Assembly (NCBI RefSeq): GCF_024494685.1 | Contig: NZ_JANHDM010000007.1 | Location: forward strand, 62,001-126,000 | Origin: Halorubrum rubrum | GTDB taxonomy: Archaea; Halobacteriota; Halobacteria; Halobacteriales; Haloferacaceae | Length of the DNA stretch: 64,000 nucleotides | Direction of reading: 5' to 3' | Shown here: positions 35,152 to 44,643 of the stretch, piece by piece | Layout: each line of letters opens with the position of its first letter | Position numbering within the stretch: the first letter of the stretch is position 1 | Program-made: the position numbers and the translations under genes | Notes under the pieces: generated by a model | Database searches by the model: none | Told to the model about the DNA's origin: nothing | The model's input: the letters and a program-made list of their open reading frames with translations, nothing else

Positions 35152-36078
35152 TCAGTCGTCGGCGGGGGCGGGCCGCGAGGAGAGCCGTACGTCGCCGGCG
35201 TCGACGCCGAGCTCGTCGAGCGCGGCCTGCGCCGCGCGCTTGCCGGAGACCAACATCGCGCCGAAGGTCGGCCCCATCCGCGGGAGGCCGTAGGCCGTCG
35301 CGACCGCCATGCCGCTCGCGACCAGCCCGTCGTGGACGACGCCGGTGTGCTCGACGACGGCGTCCTCGCTCTCGCCGACCCACATCGAGTCGTGACCGGG
35401 CGAGTCGTGACCCGGCGCGCCGTACTCGTCGTCGCCGGTCGCGTCCATCCCCGCGTCGTGCTCCCTTGCGTGGGAGACGCCGGGGACCTCGAGGACGCCC
35501 CGCTCGTCGAGCTTGGAGACCGCGACCGCGTCGTGGCCGGTGGCGTCGATCACGACCTCCGACTCGACCGCGATCGGGTCGACGCAGGTGATCTCGCGCG
35601 GGAGCGCGTGGACCGGCGTCCAGTTCATCACGATCCCGCCGACGCGGTGGTCCTCGCGCACGACGAGGTCGGTGAACTCGGTCATGTTCTGGACCTTGAC
35701 GCCAGCGTCGCAGGCCGTCTTGATCAGCCCCGAGCACGCCTCCGGCCCGTTGGCGACGTAGAGGTCCTCGACCCCCTCCGCGGGCTCGAAGGCGACGCCG
35801 AGGTCGGCGAGCACCTCCTGGGCGGGGTCGCGGACGGTCACCTTGTTCATGAGGAAGCCGCCGAGCCAGAAGCCGCCGCCGAGGTAGTTGTTCTTCTCGA
35901 CGACCATCACCTTCACCCCGCGCTCGGCGAGCTCCTTCGCCGCCATCAGCCCGGACGGGCCACCCCCGACCACGATGACCTCGCTCTCGGAGAACTCGAG
36001 GAACTCCTCGGACCAGTCCTGCCCGATGGCGCGCGTTACGTCCGTCTCGCTCACGTCGCTGAAGCCGTCGAAATCCAT
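35152..36078 (-). CDS. thi4: Thiazole synthase Thi4, cysteine (sulfur-donor) type
   Basis: A 308-residue FAD/NAD-binding-fold protein that makes the thiazole of thiamine from NAD and glycine. The dinucleotide site is [12 protein letters not shown] (36-47). Cys165 in [10 protein letters not shown] aligns with the yeast THI4 cysteine that gives up its sulfur, rather than the histidine of sulfide-dependent methanogen enzymes. An insert rich in His, Asp and Gly (about 205-230) precedes the C-terminal part. The ATG at 36078 lies about 29 bases from a TATA box. A ThiR-type regulator is encoded at 44640. Confidence 0.94.
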   Translation of the reverse strand: MDFDGFSDVSETDVTRAIGQDWSEEFLEFSESEVIVVGGGPSGLMAAKELAERGVKVMVVEKNNYLGGGFWLGGFLMNKVTVRDPAQEVLADLGVAFEPAEGVEDLYVANGPEACSGLIKTACDAGVKVQNMTEFTDLVVREDHRVGGIVMNWTPVHALPREITCVDPIAVESEVVIDATGHDAVAVSKLDERGVLEVPGVSHAREHDAGMDATGDDEYGAPGHDSPGHDSMWVGESEDAVVEHTGVVHDGLVASGMAVATAYGLPRMGPTFGAMLVSGKRAAQAALDELGVDAGDVRLSSRPAPADD

Positions 36079-36089
36079 GGTACGACCGA

Positions 36090-36111
36090 GTGATATCACT
36101 GGGTAGTATTA
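36090..36111 (-). promoter_or_regulatory. thi4 promoter with palindromic operator candidate
   Basis: TAATACTACC (TATA, 36103-36111) lies about 29 bases before the start codon. GTGATATCAC, a perfect 10-bp palindrome at 36090-36099, lies between it and the start, where a bound repressor would block transcription. Binding by ThiR is an inference. Confidence 0.4.
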
Positions 36112-36154
36112 GTCGTTGTGGTCGATGCGGTCGACGTGGCCCGAGTACCGATCC

Positions 36155-36354
36155 GACTCGCGGGGCGGTGGCGCGCCTGCGAGCGCCCGACAGGGCGCGA
36201 GCAGCACGCGAGGGACGTCGCGAGCGGAGCGAGGTGCGAACGAAGTGAGCACCTCGGTAGCGAGCGGTGAAACCGCGAGCAGCGAGCGACGAGGCTGGGG
36301 AGGTATGAGGTGCGGGGCGGTTGTGATCGGGTAGGACTCGACTGGGGCTTTGGC
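36155..36354 (+). repeat. Dispersed intergenic element, copy C
   Basis: It starts ACTCGCGGGGCGGTGGCGCG, carries GAGCGCCCGACAGGGCGCGA and imperfect GAGCGAGGTGCG/CACCTC-type stems, then GAGGCTGGGGAGGTATGAGG, TGCGGGGCGGTT, GTAGGACTC and CTGGGGCTTTGG. The terminal hairpin is missing; the two final blocks abut. It lies in a divergent gap of 434 bases, so it sits upstream of both thi4 and the L37Ae gene. The remainder (36355-36477) shows no recognisable feature. Confidence 0.75.
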
Positions 36355-36479
36355 GGTAGTCACCGCGCCAGCAACACTCCCGCACCGTTCGATCCAACCA
36401 CTCTCAAGGAAACGGAATCACAACGAGCCCGAAGAAGGAACGCGCCACGGAGGCGCACGGGCGTGGCCGACTCGTAGCC

Positions 36480-36485
36480 TTTTTA
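36480..36485 (+). promoter_or_regulatory. TATA-like box of the L37Ae operon
   Basis: CCTTTTTACCC puts the T-rich core 28-33 bases before the ATG at 36513, suggesting a leaderless ribosomal-protein transcript. Confidence 0.5.
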
Positions 36486-36512
36486 CCCACGCTGACGGTA
36501 CTCGGGCACACT

Positions 36513-36779
36513 ATGGCTGAGGACAAGGCACGAAGCACCGGCAGTGCGGGCCGATTCGGGGCTCGCTACGGCCGCGTCGCCAGAAAGCGGGTCAAGGACA
36601 TCGAGGGAGAGATGCAGAACGCGACCGTCGACGGCGACGACGTCAAGCGCGTCGGCACCGGCATCTGGGTGAACGAGGAGACCGGCGAGACGTTCACCGG
36701 CGGGGCCTACCGCCCCGAGACCCCCGGCGGCCGGACCGTCCGCCGCTCCATCCGCGCCGCGCTCGCCGACGAGGAATAA
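36513..36779 (+). CDS. rpl37ae: Large-subunit ribosomal protein L37Ae without zinc-finger cysteines
   Basis: An 88-residue protein. The N-terminal [16 protein letters not shown] and C-terminal [15 protein letters not shown] are strongly L37Ae. The family normally has CxxC...GTGIWxCxxC; here the first pair is replaced by ATVDGDD and the second by [10 protein letters not shown], and the segment is shortened. There is no cysteine at all, so no zinc can be held as in the standard protein. The frame is intact and heads the conserved rpl37ae-rpoP cluster, with which it shares a TAATG junction. Confidence 0.92.
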   Translation: MAEDKARSTGSAGRFGARYGRVARKRVKDIEGEMQNATVDGDDVKRVGTGIWVNEETGETFTGGAYRPETPGGRTVRRSIRAALADEE

Positions 36780-36913
36780 TGAGCTACAAGTGTTCCCGCT
36801 GTAAGCGCGACGTCACGCTCGACGAGTACGGCGGCGTCCGCTGTCCCTACTGCGGCCACCGCGTCCTCCTGAAGGAGCGCGGCGGCGACATCAAGGAAGT
36901 CGACGTCGAATAA
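36779..36913 (+). CDS. rpoP: DNA-directed RNA polymerase subunit P (Rpo12)
   Basis: A 44-residue zinc-ribbon subunit of archaeal RNA polymerase: [12 protein letters not shown] and [16 protein letters not shown], with four cysteines (5, 8, 22, 25) and the conserved C-terminal basic strand. The ATG overlaps the stop of the L37Ae gene (TAATG), pointing to translational coupling. Confidence 0.96.
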   Translation: MSYKCSRCKRDVTLDEYGGVRCPYCGHRVLLKERGGDIKEVDVE

Positions 36914-36925
36914 CGGACCTCCGCC

Positions 36926-37285
36926 GTGACCGACCGCGACGCGTCGACGACCGGGGCCGACGCCGACCACGGGACGACTGGGTCCGACGCCGACCACGCG
37001 ACGACCGGACGGGAAGACGCCGCGCCGGCGGCCGGCGTCGACCGCGACCACGGGACGCTTCTCTCCTTCGCATACCCCGACGAGCGACGCGCCCGGATCG
37101 TCGCCGACGCGCTCGCACCCGAAGTCGGCGAACTCGACGAGTCCCGGTCGGGCGCGACCGTCTCGCGGGACGGCCCCGTCGTCCGCGTCCGCGTGACCGC
37201 CACCGACCTCGTCGCGCTGCGGGCGGGGATCACCAGCTGGTCGCGGCTGGTCGCGGTCGCCGAGCGCGTGAGCCGGGACCGATAG
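36926..37285 (+). CDS. pcc1: KEOPS complex subunit Pcc1
   Basis: A 119-residue protein. The C-terminal 80 residues are Pcc1: LSFAYPDERRARIVADALAP, the strand VVRVRVTATDLVALRAG, and SWSRLVAVAE. Pcc1 is the dimerising subunit of KEOPS, which makes t6A at position 37 of ANN-decoding tRNAs. The first 40 residues are an extra acidic tail in which GADADHGTTG is tandemly repeated, with 20-base repeats behind it. It starts with GTG at 36926; no later ATG or GTG precedes the domain. Confidence 0.88.
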   Translation: MTDRDASTTGADADHGTTGSDADHATTGREDAAPAAGVDRDHGTLLSFAYPDERRARIVADALAPEVGELDESRSGATVSRDGPVVRVRVTATDLVALRAGITSWSRLVAVAERVSRDR

Positions 37286-37423
37286 CGCGCGTGAGCCGGG
37301 ACCGATACGCAGACCGAGAACGACGTTTCGCCCGAATCGAACGCTCTCCTGTCGATTTACGGCGGATCCCCTTCTCGTCGTAGAAGTCGGGGGTTTTTCC
37401 GTCCGGACCGCCTCGGTCCGCCC

Positions 37424-37819
37424 ATGCAAGGGAACATGCCGCCCGAGGCACAGGAGAAGATCGAGGAGCTTCAGGAGCTGCAAGAGACCGCACAGCAGGT
37501 CGCAGAACAGAAGGAGCAGGCGAAGACGGCGCTCAACGAGTCGAAGACGGCGCTCGACGCGCTCGAGGACGTCGACGAGGACGCCGGCATGTACCGCGAG
37601 ATCGGCGAGGTGCTCGTCGAGACCGACTACGACTCCGCCTACGACGACCTCGAGAACAAGGTCGACTCGCTGGAGGTTCGCGTCGAGCAGCTCGAGAAAC
37701 AGGAGGAGCGCGTCCAAGAGCAGTTCGACGACCTCCAGGGCGAGCTTCAGCAGATGCTCCAGGGCGGCGCTGGCGGCGGCCCGATGGGCCCCGGCGGTCC
37801 GGGCGCGGGCGGCGCGTAA
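37424..37819 (+). CDS. pfdB: Prefoldin subunit beta
   Basis: A 131-residue coiled-coil chaperone subunit: N-terminal helix ([20 protein letters not shown]), the beta hairpin [18 protein letters not shown] in the middle (about 57-74), and a C-terminal helix ending in a Gly-Pro-rich tail that contributes no fold. Prefoldin (two alpha, four beta) hands unfolded proteins to the thermosome. GGGGTTTTTCC lies about 30 bases upstream of the ATG. Confidence 0.96.
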   Translation: MQGNMPPEAQEKIEELQELQETAQQVAEQKEQAKTALNESKTALDALEDVDEDAGMYREIGEVLVETDYDSAYDDLENKVDSLEVRVEQLEKQEERVQEQFDDLQGELQQMLQGGAGGGPMGPGGPGAGGA

Positions 37820-37825
37820 CGACCG

Positions 37826-38137
37826 ATGAGCGAGGACGCGTCGAGCGAGCGAGCGACCGACGACGAGCCGACGGACGCGACCCCCGCCGGCGACGACCCC
37901 ACCGACGAGGAGGTCGTCCGGACCGCCGCGGAGGCGGCCGAGGGGGTCGTCTTCCACCGATACGACCAGTCGGCCGTGACCGACCTCGACGTCACGGTCA
38001 CCTTCGAGGACGGCGTCCTCGACGTCGACGTCTACCTGAACGCGCCCGACGGTCCGGACGACCCCGACCCGGAGGCGGTCGCCGAGGCGGCCACCGAGGC
38101 CGCCGGCGAGGCCGTCGACGAGCTGTTCGGGGAGTAA
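37826..38137 (+). CDS. DUF3194 family protein
   Basis: A 103-residue acidic protein: disordered N-terminus (1-25), then an alpha-beta domain ending DLDVTVTFEDGVLDVDVYL and a helical tail. This small archaeal family usually follows prefoldin beta, as it does here, six bases downstream. Function unknown; co-transcription with pfdB is likely. Confidence 0.85.
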   Translation: MSEDASSERATDDEPTDATPAGDDPTDEEVVRTAAEAAEGVVFHRYDQSAVTDLDVTVTFEDGVLDVDVYLNAPDGPDDPDPEAVAEAATEAAGEAVDELFGE

Positions 38138-38164
38138 CGAGAGCGGGGCGAGGTTCGACCCGCT

Positions 38165-38180
38165 CGGTGTTTTTTCACCG
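38165..38180. terminator. Possible bidirectional terminator
   Basis: CGGTG-TTTTTT-CACCG lies between the converging ends of the DUF3194 and DUF2070 genes. The T run on the plus strand could stop the upstream operon; on the other strand it is an A run, so bidirectional use is less sure. Confidence 0.35.
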
Positions 38181-38204
38181 TTCAGCGGCGCGCCGTCCCG
38201 CCGC

Positions 38205-40226
38205 TCAGGTCAGGAAGAACAACAGCACGCTCACCGACATGGCGAAAAGCGTCACCGCCGTCGCCAGCGCCGCTCCGAGAGATATCGCGGCGTTGGCCTG
38301 CGTCGCGAGCGTCTCGGTGCGGTCGTTGCCGAAGACGGTCACCGTCGTGCGTTCGGTCCCCCCGGCGACCGCGACGGGCTCGAGGTCCTCCCGCGCGTCG
38401 ACCGCGAGCGACGCGACCGTCTCGGCGAGCCGACCGGCGTCGATCTCCTCTCCGACTCGGTTGTCCGCGCGGGTCCGGTTGACGACGTGGTTGTCGGTGG
38501 TCATCGCCTCGACGTGGTCGATCCCGGTCGCCTCGCGGACGGCCGCGAGCAGGTCCTCGCGGAGCCCCGGAACCATGTTGTTGCCGTCGATGAGCACGTA
38601 GGCGGCCTCGACGCCGGCGACGCGGGTGACCGCGACGCGGACGCCGAGCGGACCGATCCCCTCCTCGGGCGTCCAGTCGGTCGGGTCCCAGGCGACGCCG
38701 AGTTCCGTCCGCCCGCGGTCGGCGGCGGCGGCGGCCTCGCCCGCGGATCCCGCGGCCTCGTACAGGTCGTAGGAGCGCTCCGAGCCGGGCGTGACGTGGC
38801 CGAGATCCGCTCCGGACAGCCCCGTGTGACAGTTGTGCCCGTCGACGAGGAGGACGTCCTCCACCCCGCCGGTCCGGAACTCTGCCATCGCCGACTGGCC
38901 GACCGCGAAGTCGACGTCGTCGGCCGACCCCGGTGCGAACGTCGAGACAGCGAGGGCGGCGTCGCCGAACCGCTGGGCCAGCACCGACGACTCGCCGGCC
39001 TCGACCGAGAGCGGGACCGTCGCCTCCCGGCGGAACGCCGCGCCGTCGAGCGCGCGGTCGGCGGCGTCGATGACGCAGTCGACCTCGCTCTCGGAGACGA
39101 GGTTGAAGTCGTGGCCCGCGGTCGCGTGCGGCGGGAAGCCGACGCCGTCCGCGGAGAGCGCGACCCGACGGGGGAGATCGCCGCCGCCGATCTCGCCGAG
39201 CGGGCCGGGGTGGATCATCGGCAGCACGAACCGGGCCTTCTCCTCGCCGAGGCGGCCGGGGTCGACCCGCCCGCCGTCGGCGGCGGCACCGTCGGGGTCG
39301 TCGGCCCCCGCGTCGGCGCCCGCCGCGTCGTCTTCCGTGGCGGTGCCGGTCCCTCGTTCCTCCCCCTCGACGACCCGGAACGAGAGCGCCGAGACGGGGA
39401 CGACCGCCTCCTGCCCGAGCCGCTCGAAGAACTCCTCGAGGTCGCGGGACTCCTCGGCGGCGTAGCCGATGAACCCGCGGATGAAATCCAGCACCGAGAC
39501 GTCGAGCGCGCGCCGCCACGGTCGCTCCACCGCGACGAGGAACCCCCAGACTGCGACCGCATAGAGCAGACACAGCGCCCCCAAAAGCAGGAAGTGGTCG
39601 AGCGTCACCGCGTCGAAGACGGGCGGGCCGTGGTCGGTCCGCGAGAGGAACACGACGTACGCCTGGTAGGCGGAGCCCCCGTCGATGAGCAGGCGGGCGG
39701 TCCCGCCGTACACGAAGAGCAGAGCCGCCGCGACGGCGGTCTGGACCAGCGCGGGGATGCTAGCGACGGGGACGGAGACTCGCGAGACGGCGAGGACGGC
39801 GAGCAGCCGGAGGGCGAAGATGGACGCGAGCGCGACGACGAGCGCGTCGAAGACGAACCGCTGGGAGAGCCCGAGGACGGCGGCGAAGACGCCGGCGACG
39901 ACGAGGACGACGACGACGAACAGCTCACAGAGGAGCGCCAGGAGCGCCGACCGGTTGTACGTGAGGTTCCCGCCGAGCGCGCGGTCCACCGTGGTGGTCG
40001 TGAGCGCGGCGACGACCGTCGGCGCGCCGAGGAAGACGATCCCCTGCCAGGCGTCCTGCCCGACGAGCAACACGGGGTACGTCGACCCCATCGTCGAGGC
40101 CGAGTCGAAGACGGCGATCCCCGTGAGCCCGCCGAGCAGCACGGCGAACGCGAGCGTTCGCGGCCAGCGCGGCGCGCGGAAGATGAACTTGGAGAGCCCG
40201 GCGAGCCGCCCCTGTGTCGCGGTCAC
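38205..40226 (-). CDS. DUF2070 multi-span membrane protein
   Basis: A 673-residue archaeal protein. The N-terminal half has about seven membrane spans (about 20-240). A large soluble domain (about 260-640) contains MIHPGPLGEIGGGDLPRRV, ATAGHDFNLVSESEVD, VDGHNCHTGLSG and IDGNNMVPGLREDLL, motifs with conserved His, Asp and Asn that suggest metal-dependent chemistry. A last hydrophobic span ends it. Function is unknown. The start is a GTG at 40226, where the membrane-domain sequence begins; 26 residues of open frame above it look random. Confidence 0.85.
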   Translation of the reverse strand: MTATQGRLAGLSKFIFRAPRWPRTLAFAVLLGGLTGIAVFDSASTMGSTYPVLLVGQDAWQGIVFLGAPTVVAALTTTTVDRALGGNLTYNRSALLALLCELFVVVVLVVAGVFAAVLGLSQRFVFDALVVALASIFALRLLAVLAVSRVSVPVASIPALVQTAVAAALLFVYGGTARLLIDGGSAYQAYVVFLSRTDHGPPVFDAVTLDHFLLLGALCLLYAVAVWGFLVAVERPWRRALDVSVLDFIRGFIGYAAEESRDLEEFFERLGQEAVVPVSALSFRVVEGEERGTGTATEDDAAGADAGADDPDGAAADGGRVDPGRLGEEKARFVLPMIHPGPLGEIGGGDLPRRVALSADGVGFPPHATAGHDFNLVSESEVDCVIDAADRALDGAAFRREATVPLSVEAGESSVLAQRFGDAALAVSTFAPGSADDVDFAVGQSAMAEFRTGGVEDVLLVDGHNCHTGLSGADLGHVTPGSERSYDLYEAAGSAGEAAAAADRGRTELGVAWDPTDWTPEEGIGPLGVRVAVTRVAGVEAAYVLIDGNNMVPGLREDLLAAVREATGIDHVEAMTTDNHVVNRTRADNRVGEEIDAGRLAETVASLAVDAREDLEPVAVAGGTERTTVTVFGNDRTETLATQANAAISLGAALATAVTLFAMSVSVLLFFLT

Positions 40227-40332
40227 GGGTTCGCGGTACTCCCCCGCGGATGAAAATCTCTCCGGCTTCCGGACGCCGACGCGAAAACCGGCGTCTCTCA
40301 TCAACGGGAAGTCGAATCACGAACCGATCGCC

Positions 40333-40462
40333 GGAGCGGTGGCGCGCGCCTCCGAGCGCCCGACAGGGCGAGAGCGAAGCTCTCGCTTGCAGCCGGACGT
40401 AGTCCGGCGACGAGGTTGGGGAGGCGTGAGGTGCGGTGCTGTGCGGCCGACTGGGGCTTTGG
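40333..40462 (+). repeat. Dispersed intergenic element, copy D (short)
   Basis: GGAGCGGTGGCGCGCGCC, GAGCGCCCGACAGGGCGAGA, then a stem (GAGAGCGAAGCTCTC), GCCGGACGTAGTCCGGC as in copy B, GAGGTTGGGGAGGCGTGAGG, and the end CTGGGGCTTTGG. The GTGGGACTC block is reduced. It sits in the 392-base gap between the DUF2070 start and the guaAA stop; the other 156 bases of the gap (40463-40618) show nothing that I recognise. Confidence 0.75.
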
Positions 40463-40618
40463 AGGGGTTGGTCGCGGAAACAGCGATCACGGACGAGAGG
40501 TTCGATACGACATCGGATCTCGGTCAGTACGCACTTCTCGACGAACGGCGATCTCGTTGGGGACCTATCCGAGGGATCCGACCTCAGTGGATCCGGAAAA
40601 TCGGATCACCGAAACGCC

Positions 40619-41173
40619 CTACGCCGACTCGCAGATCGCGACGAAGTTCTCGAACACTTCCTCGCCCTCCTCGGTGTGGGCGACTTCGGGGTGCCACTGG
40701 ACGCCGTACAGGCCCGCCTCCGGGTTCGACATCGCCTCGATCCCGCAGACGTCGGAGGTCGCGGTGTGGGTGAATCCCTCCGGTAGCTCCTTCACCTCGT
40801 CGGCGTGGGATGCCCACACGCGGGTGTCGGGCGCGAGCGACCCGACGAGCGGGTCCGCGTCGTCGACGATCTCCACGTCGACGTCGGCGTAGCCGCCGTA
40901 GTCGCCCCCGCCGACGCGCCCGCCGCGCTCGTCGGCGATCACCTGCATCCCGAGACAGATCCCGAAGACGGGGACCTCGAGGTCGAGGTACTCGCGCGCC
41001 CGCCCGATCCGGTCCATGTCGGGGCCGCCCGAGAGGACGACCCCGTCCGCGTCGACCTCGGCGGGCGGCGTGTCCGCGTCGACGATCTCGGTGTCGACGC
41101 CCATGTCCCGGAGCGCGCGCCGCTCCAGGTGGGTGAATTGACCGTGGAGGTCGAGAACGACGATCCGTGTCAT
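40619..41173 (-). CDS. guaAA: GMP synthase glutaminase subunit
   Basis: A 184-residue class I glutamine amidotransferase that supplies ammonia to the separate GuaAB synthetase, the archaeal two-subunit form. The nucleophile is Cys73 in GICLGMQ, with His161 and Glu163 in QWHPE completing the triad. VLSGGPDMD and VWASHADEV match the GuaAA subgroup. The synthetase subunit is not in this window. CGTTTTTGTG upstream of the ATG at 41173 suggests a leaderless transcript. Confidence 0.95.
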   Translation of the reverse strand: MTRIVVLDLHGQFTHLERRALRDMGVDTEIVDADTPPAEVDADGVVLSGGPDMDRIGRAREYLDLEVPVFGICLGMQVIADERGGRVGGGDYGGYADVDVEIVDDADPLVGSLAPDTRVWASHADEVKELPEGFTHTATSDVCGIEAMSNPEAGLYGVQWHPEVAHTEEGEEVFENFVAICESA

Positions 41174-41300
41174 GGACGGGATCCGCGCGGACGGCACAAA
41201 AACGACTCGGAACGGACCGCAGGGTCGTGACGGTTTTCGATCGCGATCGTGAATGATGATGCACTATCGTGGATCGAAAACCGGCGAGCCGGGACCGGCC

Positions 41301-42785
41301 CTACCCCGCGAGCGGGTCCGTCTTCGTGAACTCCCGGAGGAGGACCGTCGCGTACGACCCGCTCGGGAGCGCGAACGCGAAGGTCGGGTCACCGTCCTCG
41401 AACGTCACCTCGAGGTCCGTCCGGACCTGGATCGCCCGGCGGGTTCCCGTCGAGTCGAACTCGCCGGGGAGGTCGAAGTCGGCGGGCTCGATCCCGGCGT
41501 CGGCGAGGACCGTCCGCTCGATCTCGCCGGGCTCGCCGCCGGCGAGTTCGGTCTCGGTGCCGACGAGCGGCGCGGTGACGAACGCCCGCCCCCGAGCGCA
41601 GTGGCGCGCCATCACGTCCACCCGCTCCTCGGTCACCCGCTGCTCGCGGTCGGCGTCGGGCGCGAACAGCCCGTCGGGCGCGTCGCGGTCGGCGAAACAC
41701 GCCACGTCGCCGGCGACCGGGCGGTCGAAGGGGAGCCGGCGGGACAGCCGCTCGCTCACGATTCGATTGAAGAGGACGGACTGGGCCGCGTTGACGAAGA
41801 GCCGCTGGAGGTTCGAGGGAACCGCCTCGAGGGCGTGTCGCCAGTCGTCGTCCGCGGGCGGTGCGGCCGGGTCGCACCCGCGCTCGGCGAGCCGCGAGAG
41901 CATCCCGCGCTCGAACCGGAGCTTGCGGGGCATCGCCTCGAGGCAGGCCTCCCAGTCGCCGTCGCCGGTCCCGTCGGCGACGGGGGAAGCGTGGCCGACC
42001 GGAGCGGCGGCATCGTCGTCGGGAGCGTCCTCGCCGCCGCCAGCGACCCCGAACGCCGCGTCGACGTGGTCGCGTCCCGTGCGCGTGTCGTCGGGCTCGG
42101 CGGGGGAGGGGTTCCCGGCGTACAGTCGGACCGCCTCCCGGAAGTCGCCGCGGACGACCGCGAGCCCGACGCGGTGGGTGACCGGTCGGACGCTGCCGAA
42201 CCGCTGTTGGCCGAAGTAGTTGGGGACCGCGACCGGCGCGTCCGGATCGTCCGGGTCCGCGCCGGCGAACGCCCGGAGGTCGCGGGCGACGGCCGCGACG
42301 CGCTCCTCCGCGTCCGCGACCGCGTCGGCGACGCGGATCTCGAAGGCGTTGCCGGCGAGGTCGCCGAAGGAGAGCCGCCGCCCCGCGCGCCCGATCGGCT
42401 CGATCTCGACGCCGCGGATCTCGGGAATATCGGTGGGATCGACCTCCCGAAGCGTGAACAGCTGGATCGTCACGGCGCGTTTGTCCTTCGTGCCCGCCCA
42501 CGAGACGCGCTCGCGGCTGATCCCCAGGGCGTCGGAGATCCGGCGCGCGAAGTCGTTCGTGTCCCAGTTCCGGAGCGTCGCGCGGACGACGAGCTCGGGA
42601 TAACCGCCGCGATCGGCGTCGAGCGGGGCCGTCTCGAACGCCTCAAGCTCCGTGACGCGGAAGTCCTCGGGTCGCTCGCGGAGCCGCCCGCCGATCCCGT
42701 CGACGTCGCTGAGGAAGTGTGCGATCCCGACCGCGCGCTCGACGGGGTGGGCCTCACGGAGATCGGGAGGGCGGGACTCGGCCAT
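41301..42785 (-). CDS. truD: tRNA pseudouridine(13) synthase TruD
   Basis: A 494-residue enzyme, longer than the bacterial form as usual in archaea. The catalytic Asp is Asp101 in [10 protein letters not shown]. Other marks: [21 protein letters not shown] and [13 protein letters not shown] around the TRUD insertion domain. A haloarchaeal acidic loop (about 230-270) is inserted there. It isomerises U13 of tRNAs and possibly U35 of tRNA-Tyr in archaea. Its ATG directly abuts the stop of pth2. Confidence 0.95.
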   Translation of the reverse strand: MAESRPPDLREAHPVERAVGIAHFLSDVDGIGGRLRERPEDFRVTELEAFETAPLDADRGGYPELVVRATLRNWDTNDFARRISDALGISRERVSWAGTKDKRAVTIQLFTLREVDPTDIPEIRGVEIEPIGRAGRRLSFGDLAGNAFEIRVADAVADAEERVAAVARDLRAFAGADPDDPDAPVAVPNYFGQQRFGSVRPVTHRVGLAVVRGDFREAVRLYAGNPSPAEPDDTRTGRDHVDAAFGVAGGGEDAPDDDAAAPVGHASPVADGTGDGDWEACLEAMPRKLRFERGMLSRLAERGCDPAAPPADDDWRHALEAVPSNLQRLFVNAAQSVLFNRIVSERLSRRLPFDRPVAGDVACFADRDAPDGLFAPDADREQRVTEERVDVMARHCARGRAFVTAPLVGTETELAGGEPGEIERTVLADAGIEPADFDLPGEFDSTGTRRAIQVRTDLEVTFEDGDPTFAFALPSGSYATVLLREFTKTDPLAG

Positions 42786-43124
42786 TCAGTAGAGGGAGAG
42801 GTCGCCCGTGACGCGGTCGACGAGGTCGTCGCTCGCGGGACCGACCGCGAGCGCGGTGACCGTCCCCGGCTCCAGTTCGGTGTGGCCGGCGTCGCGGATG
42901 ATCGCGTACGGGATCCCCTCCGTGTCCGCCTTGTCAGCGAGTTCGAAGAGCCGATGCTCGGAGTCGACCCCGAGGACGACCTTCTTCTGGCCCGATCCCT
43001 TCCACTCCTTGCGAGTACGGCGGCCCGTGTCCTCGTAGGCCGACAGCGACGCGTGTGCGACCTGCGCGGCGAGTTTCCCCTCGCCCATGCCGAGGTCCCG
43101 GCGGGCGACGATCGCCTGTTTCAT
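42786..43124 (-). CDS. pth2: Peptidyl-tRNA hydrolase Pth2
   Basis: A 112-residue archaeal/eukaryotic-type peptidyl-tRNA hydrolase that releases tRNA from aborted peptides. [58 protein letters not shown] are all family motifs. It forms an operon with truD with no bases between the genes, a pairing seen in many haloarchaea. Confidence 0.97.
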   Translation of the reverse strand: MKQAIVARRDLGMGEGKLAAQVAHASLSAYEDTGRRTRKEWKGSGQKKVVLGVDSEHRLFELADKADTEGIPYAIIRDAGHTELEPGTVTALAVGPASDDLVDRVTGDLSLY

Positions 43125-43310
43125 ACGGGGTGAGAACCCCGCCGCGGGTATAGCTCTGTTCTCTCGAGCGGGTCGGACTCTCTCGGGCGTGGTCTCGTGG
43201 GCGGGCCGGATTCTCGCCGACGACCGATCGTCGACCCGCCATCGAACCGCCGGGATTTATTTGGCCGGGGGCGAGGAGTTCGACCGCGTCGTCCCCGACG
43301 CTTGGTTCCC

Positions 43311-43958
43311 ATGGATCTGGACGAGTTCGCGCGCACGAGCGCGCCAGAACGCGACGGCGACGAGTTTCGAAAGGAGAACAACCGGCTGCTCGGGGTCCCG
43401 CTCGACGGGACCGTGACGGTGAAGGCCGGCTCGATGGTGGCGTACACCGGCGACGTGACGTTCACCGGCAAGGCCTCCGCCGAGGGCGGCGTCACCGGCT
43501 TCCTCAAGGAGGCGGTGAGCAGCGAGGGGACGCCGGTGATGGAGGCGGAGGGAAGCGGCTACCTCTACGTCGCCGAGCAGAGCAAGAAGGTGCGGATACT
43601 CGACCTCGACGCCGGCGAGTCGATCTCCGTCAGCGGCAACGACGTGCTCGCGTTCGAGTCCTCCGTCGACTACGAGATCAACACGATCGGCAGCATCTCC
43701 GAGGCCGCCGCGGGCGGGCTGACGAACGTCTACCTCACCGGACCGGGGCAGGTCGCGGTCTCGACGCACGGCGATCCCGTCGTGTTGGAGCCGCCGGTCT
43801 TCACCGACCCGGACGCGACCGTCGCCTGGAGCAGCGACCTCTCGCCGTCGGTGTCGATCAACAAGACGTTCGAGTTCGGGCAGACCTCCGGCGAGTCCGT
43901 TCAGATGGAGTTCACCGGCACCGAGGGGTTCGTGGTGGTTCAGCCCCACGAGGAGTGA
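43311..43958 (+). CDS. AIM24 family protein
   Basis: A 215-residue all-beta protein of the AIM24/TIGR00266 family: [30 protein letters not shown], then repeated strands and [19 protein letters not shown]. Family members have a TRAP-like barrel; their function is unclear. The start at 43311 begins the conserved part; ATTTATTTGG at about 43254 is a promoter candidate, giving a leader of some 30 bases. Confidence 0.88.
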   Translation: MDLDEFARTSAPERDGDEFRKENNRLLGVPLDGTVTVKAGSMVAYTGDVTFTGKASAEGGVTGFLKEAVSSEGTPVMEAEGSGYLYVAEQSKKVRILDLDAGESISVSGNDVLAFESSVDYEINTIGSISEAAAGGLTNVYLTGPGQVAVSTHGDPVVLEPPVFTDPDATVAWSSDLSPSVSINKTFEFGQTSGESVQMEFTGTEGFVVVQPHEE

Positions 43959-44034
43959 GGAGTCGGCGGGGCTCCCGACGACGGTTTCCGACGGCTTCCG
44001 GGACTCTTTAGGTCGCGCCCCTCCCTCTCCCGGC

Positions 44035-44643
44035 ATGATCCTGTCGGATTCGGACATCCTCGACCGCCTCGCGGCCGGGGACCTCGTTATCGAGCCGCTC
44101 GCGGACGTCGACCAGCAGGTCCAGCCCGCGAGCGTCGATCTCCGGCTCGGCGAGCGCTTCCTGGAGTTCCAGCGAACCAACATCCCCTGTATCCACCCGA
44201 CCGAGGCCGACGAGGTCGGCGAGTACGTCACGGAGAGCACGGTGCCCGAAGGCGAGGAGTTCATCCTCCACCCCGGCGACTTCGTGCTCGGGACGACGAC
44301 GGAGCGCGTCGAGATCCCGGACGACCTCGTCGCGCACGTCGAGGGACGGTCGTCGCTCGGACGGCTCGCGATCGTGGTCCACGCGACGGCCGGTCTGTGC
44401 GACCCCGGCTACAAGGGCCAGATCACCCTCGAACTCTCGAACCTCGGCACCGCGCCGGTCGCGCTCTCGCCGGGGATGCGCGTCTCACAGCTCACGTTCA
44501 CGGAGCTGAAGTCGGCGGCGGACCGCCCGTACGGGAGCGAGCGCGGGTCGAAGTACCAGGACCAGGACGGGCCGCAGGCGTCGCGGATCGGGTCGGACCC
44601 GGAGTTCGCCAACGCGCCCGACGCGGGAGGGGAGGCGGAATGA
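44035..44643 (+). CDS. dcd: dCTP deaminase
   Basis: A 202-residue trimeric enzyme that deaminates dCTP to d[35 protein letters not shown] and [19 protein letters not shown] are canonical; the glutamate of ITLEL is the usual catalytic residue. A bifunctional dCTP deaminase/dUTPase cannot be excluded by sequence alone. Its stop overlaps the ATG of the ThiR-type gene by four bases (ATGA), so the two are probably translated together. Confidence 0.95.
   Translation: MILSDSDILDRLAAGDLVIEPLADVDQQVQPASVDLRLGERFLEFQRTNIPCIHPTEADEVGEYVTESTVPEGEEFILHPGDFVLGTTTERVEIPDDLVAHVEGRSSLGRLAIVVHATAGLCDPGYKGQITLELSNLGTAPVALSPGMRVSQLTFTELKSAADRPYGSERGSKYQDQDGPQASRIGSDPEFANAPDAGGEAE

Noticed and set aside
40463-40618. 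Inverted GGATCCG/CGGATC pieces near the guaAA end, considered as a terminator.
   Set aside because: The arms are short and irregular and lack a T run on the transcribed strand.
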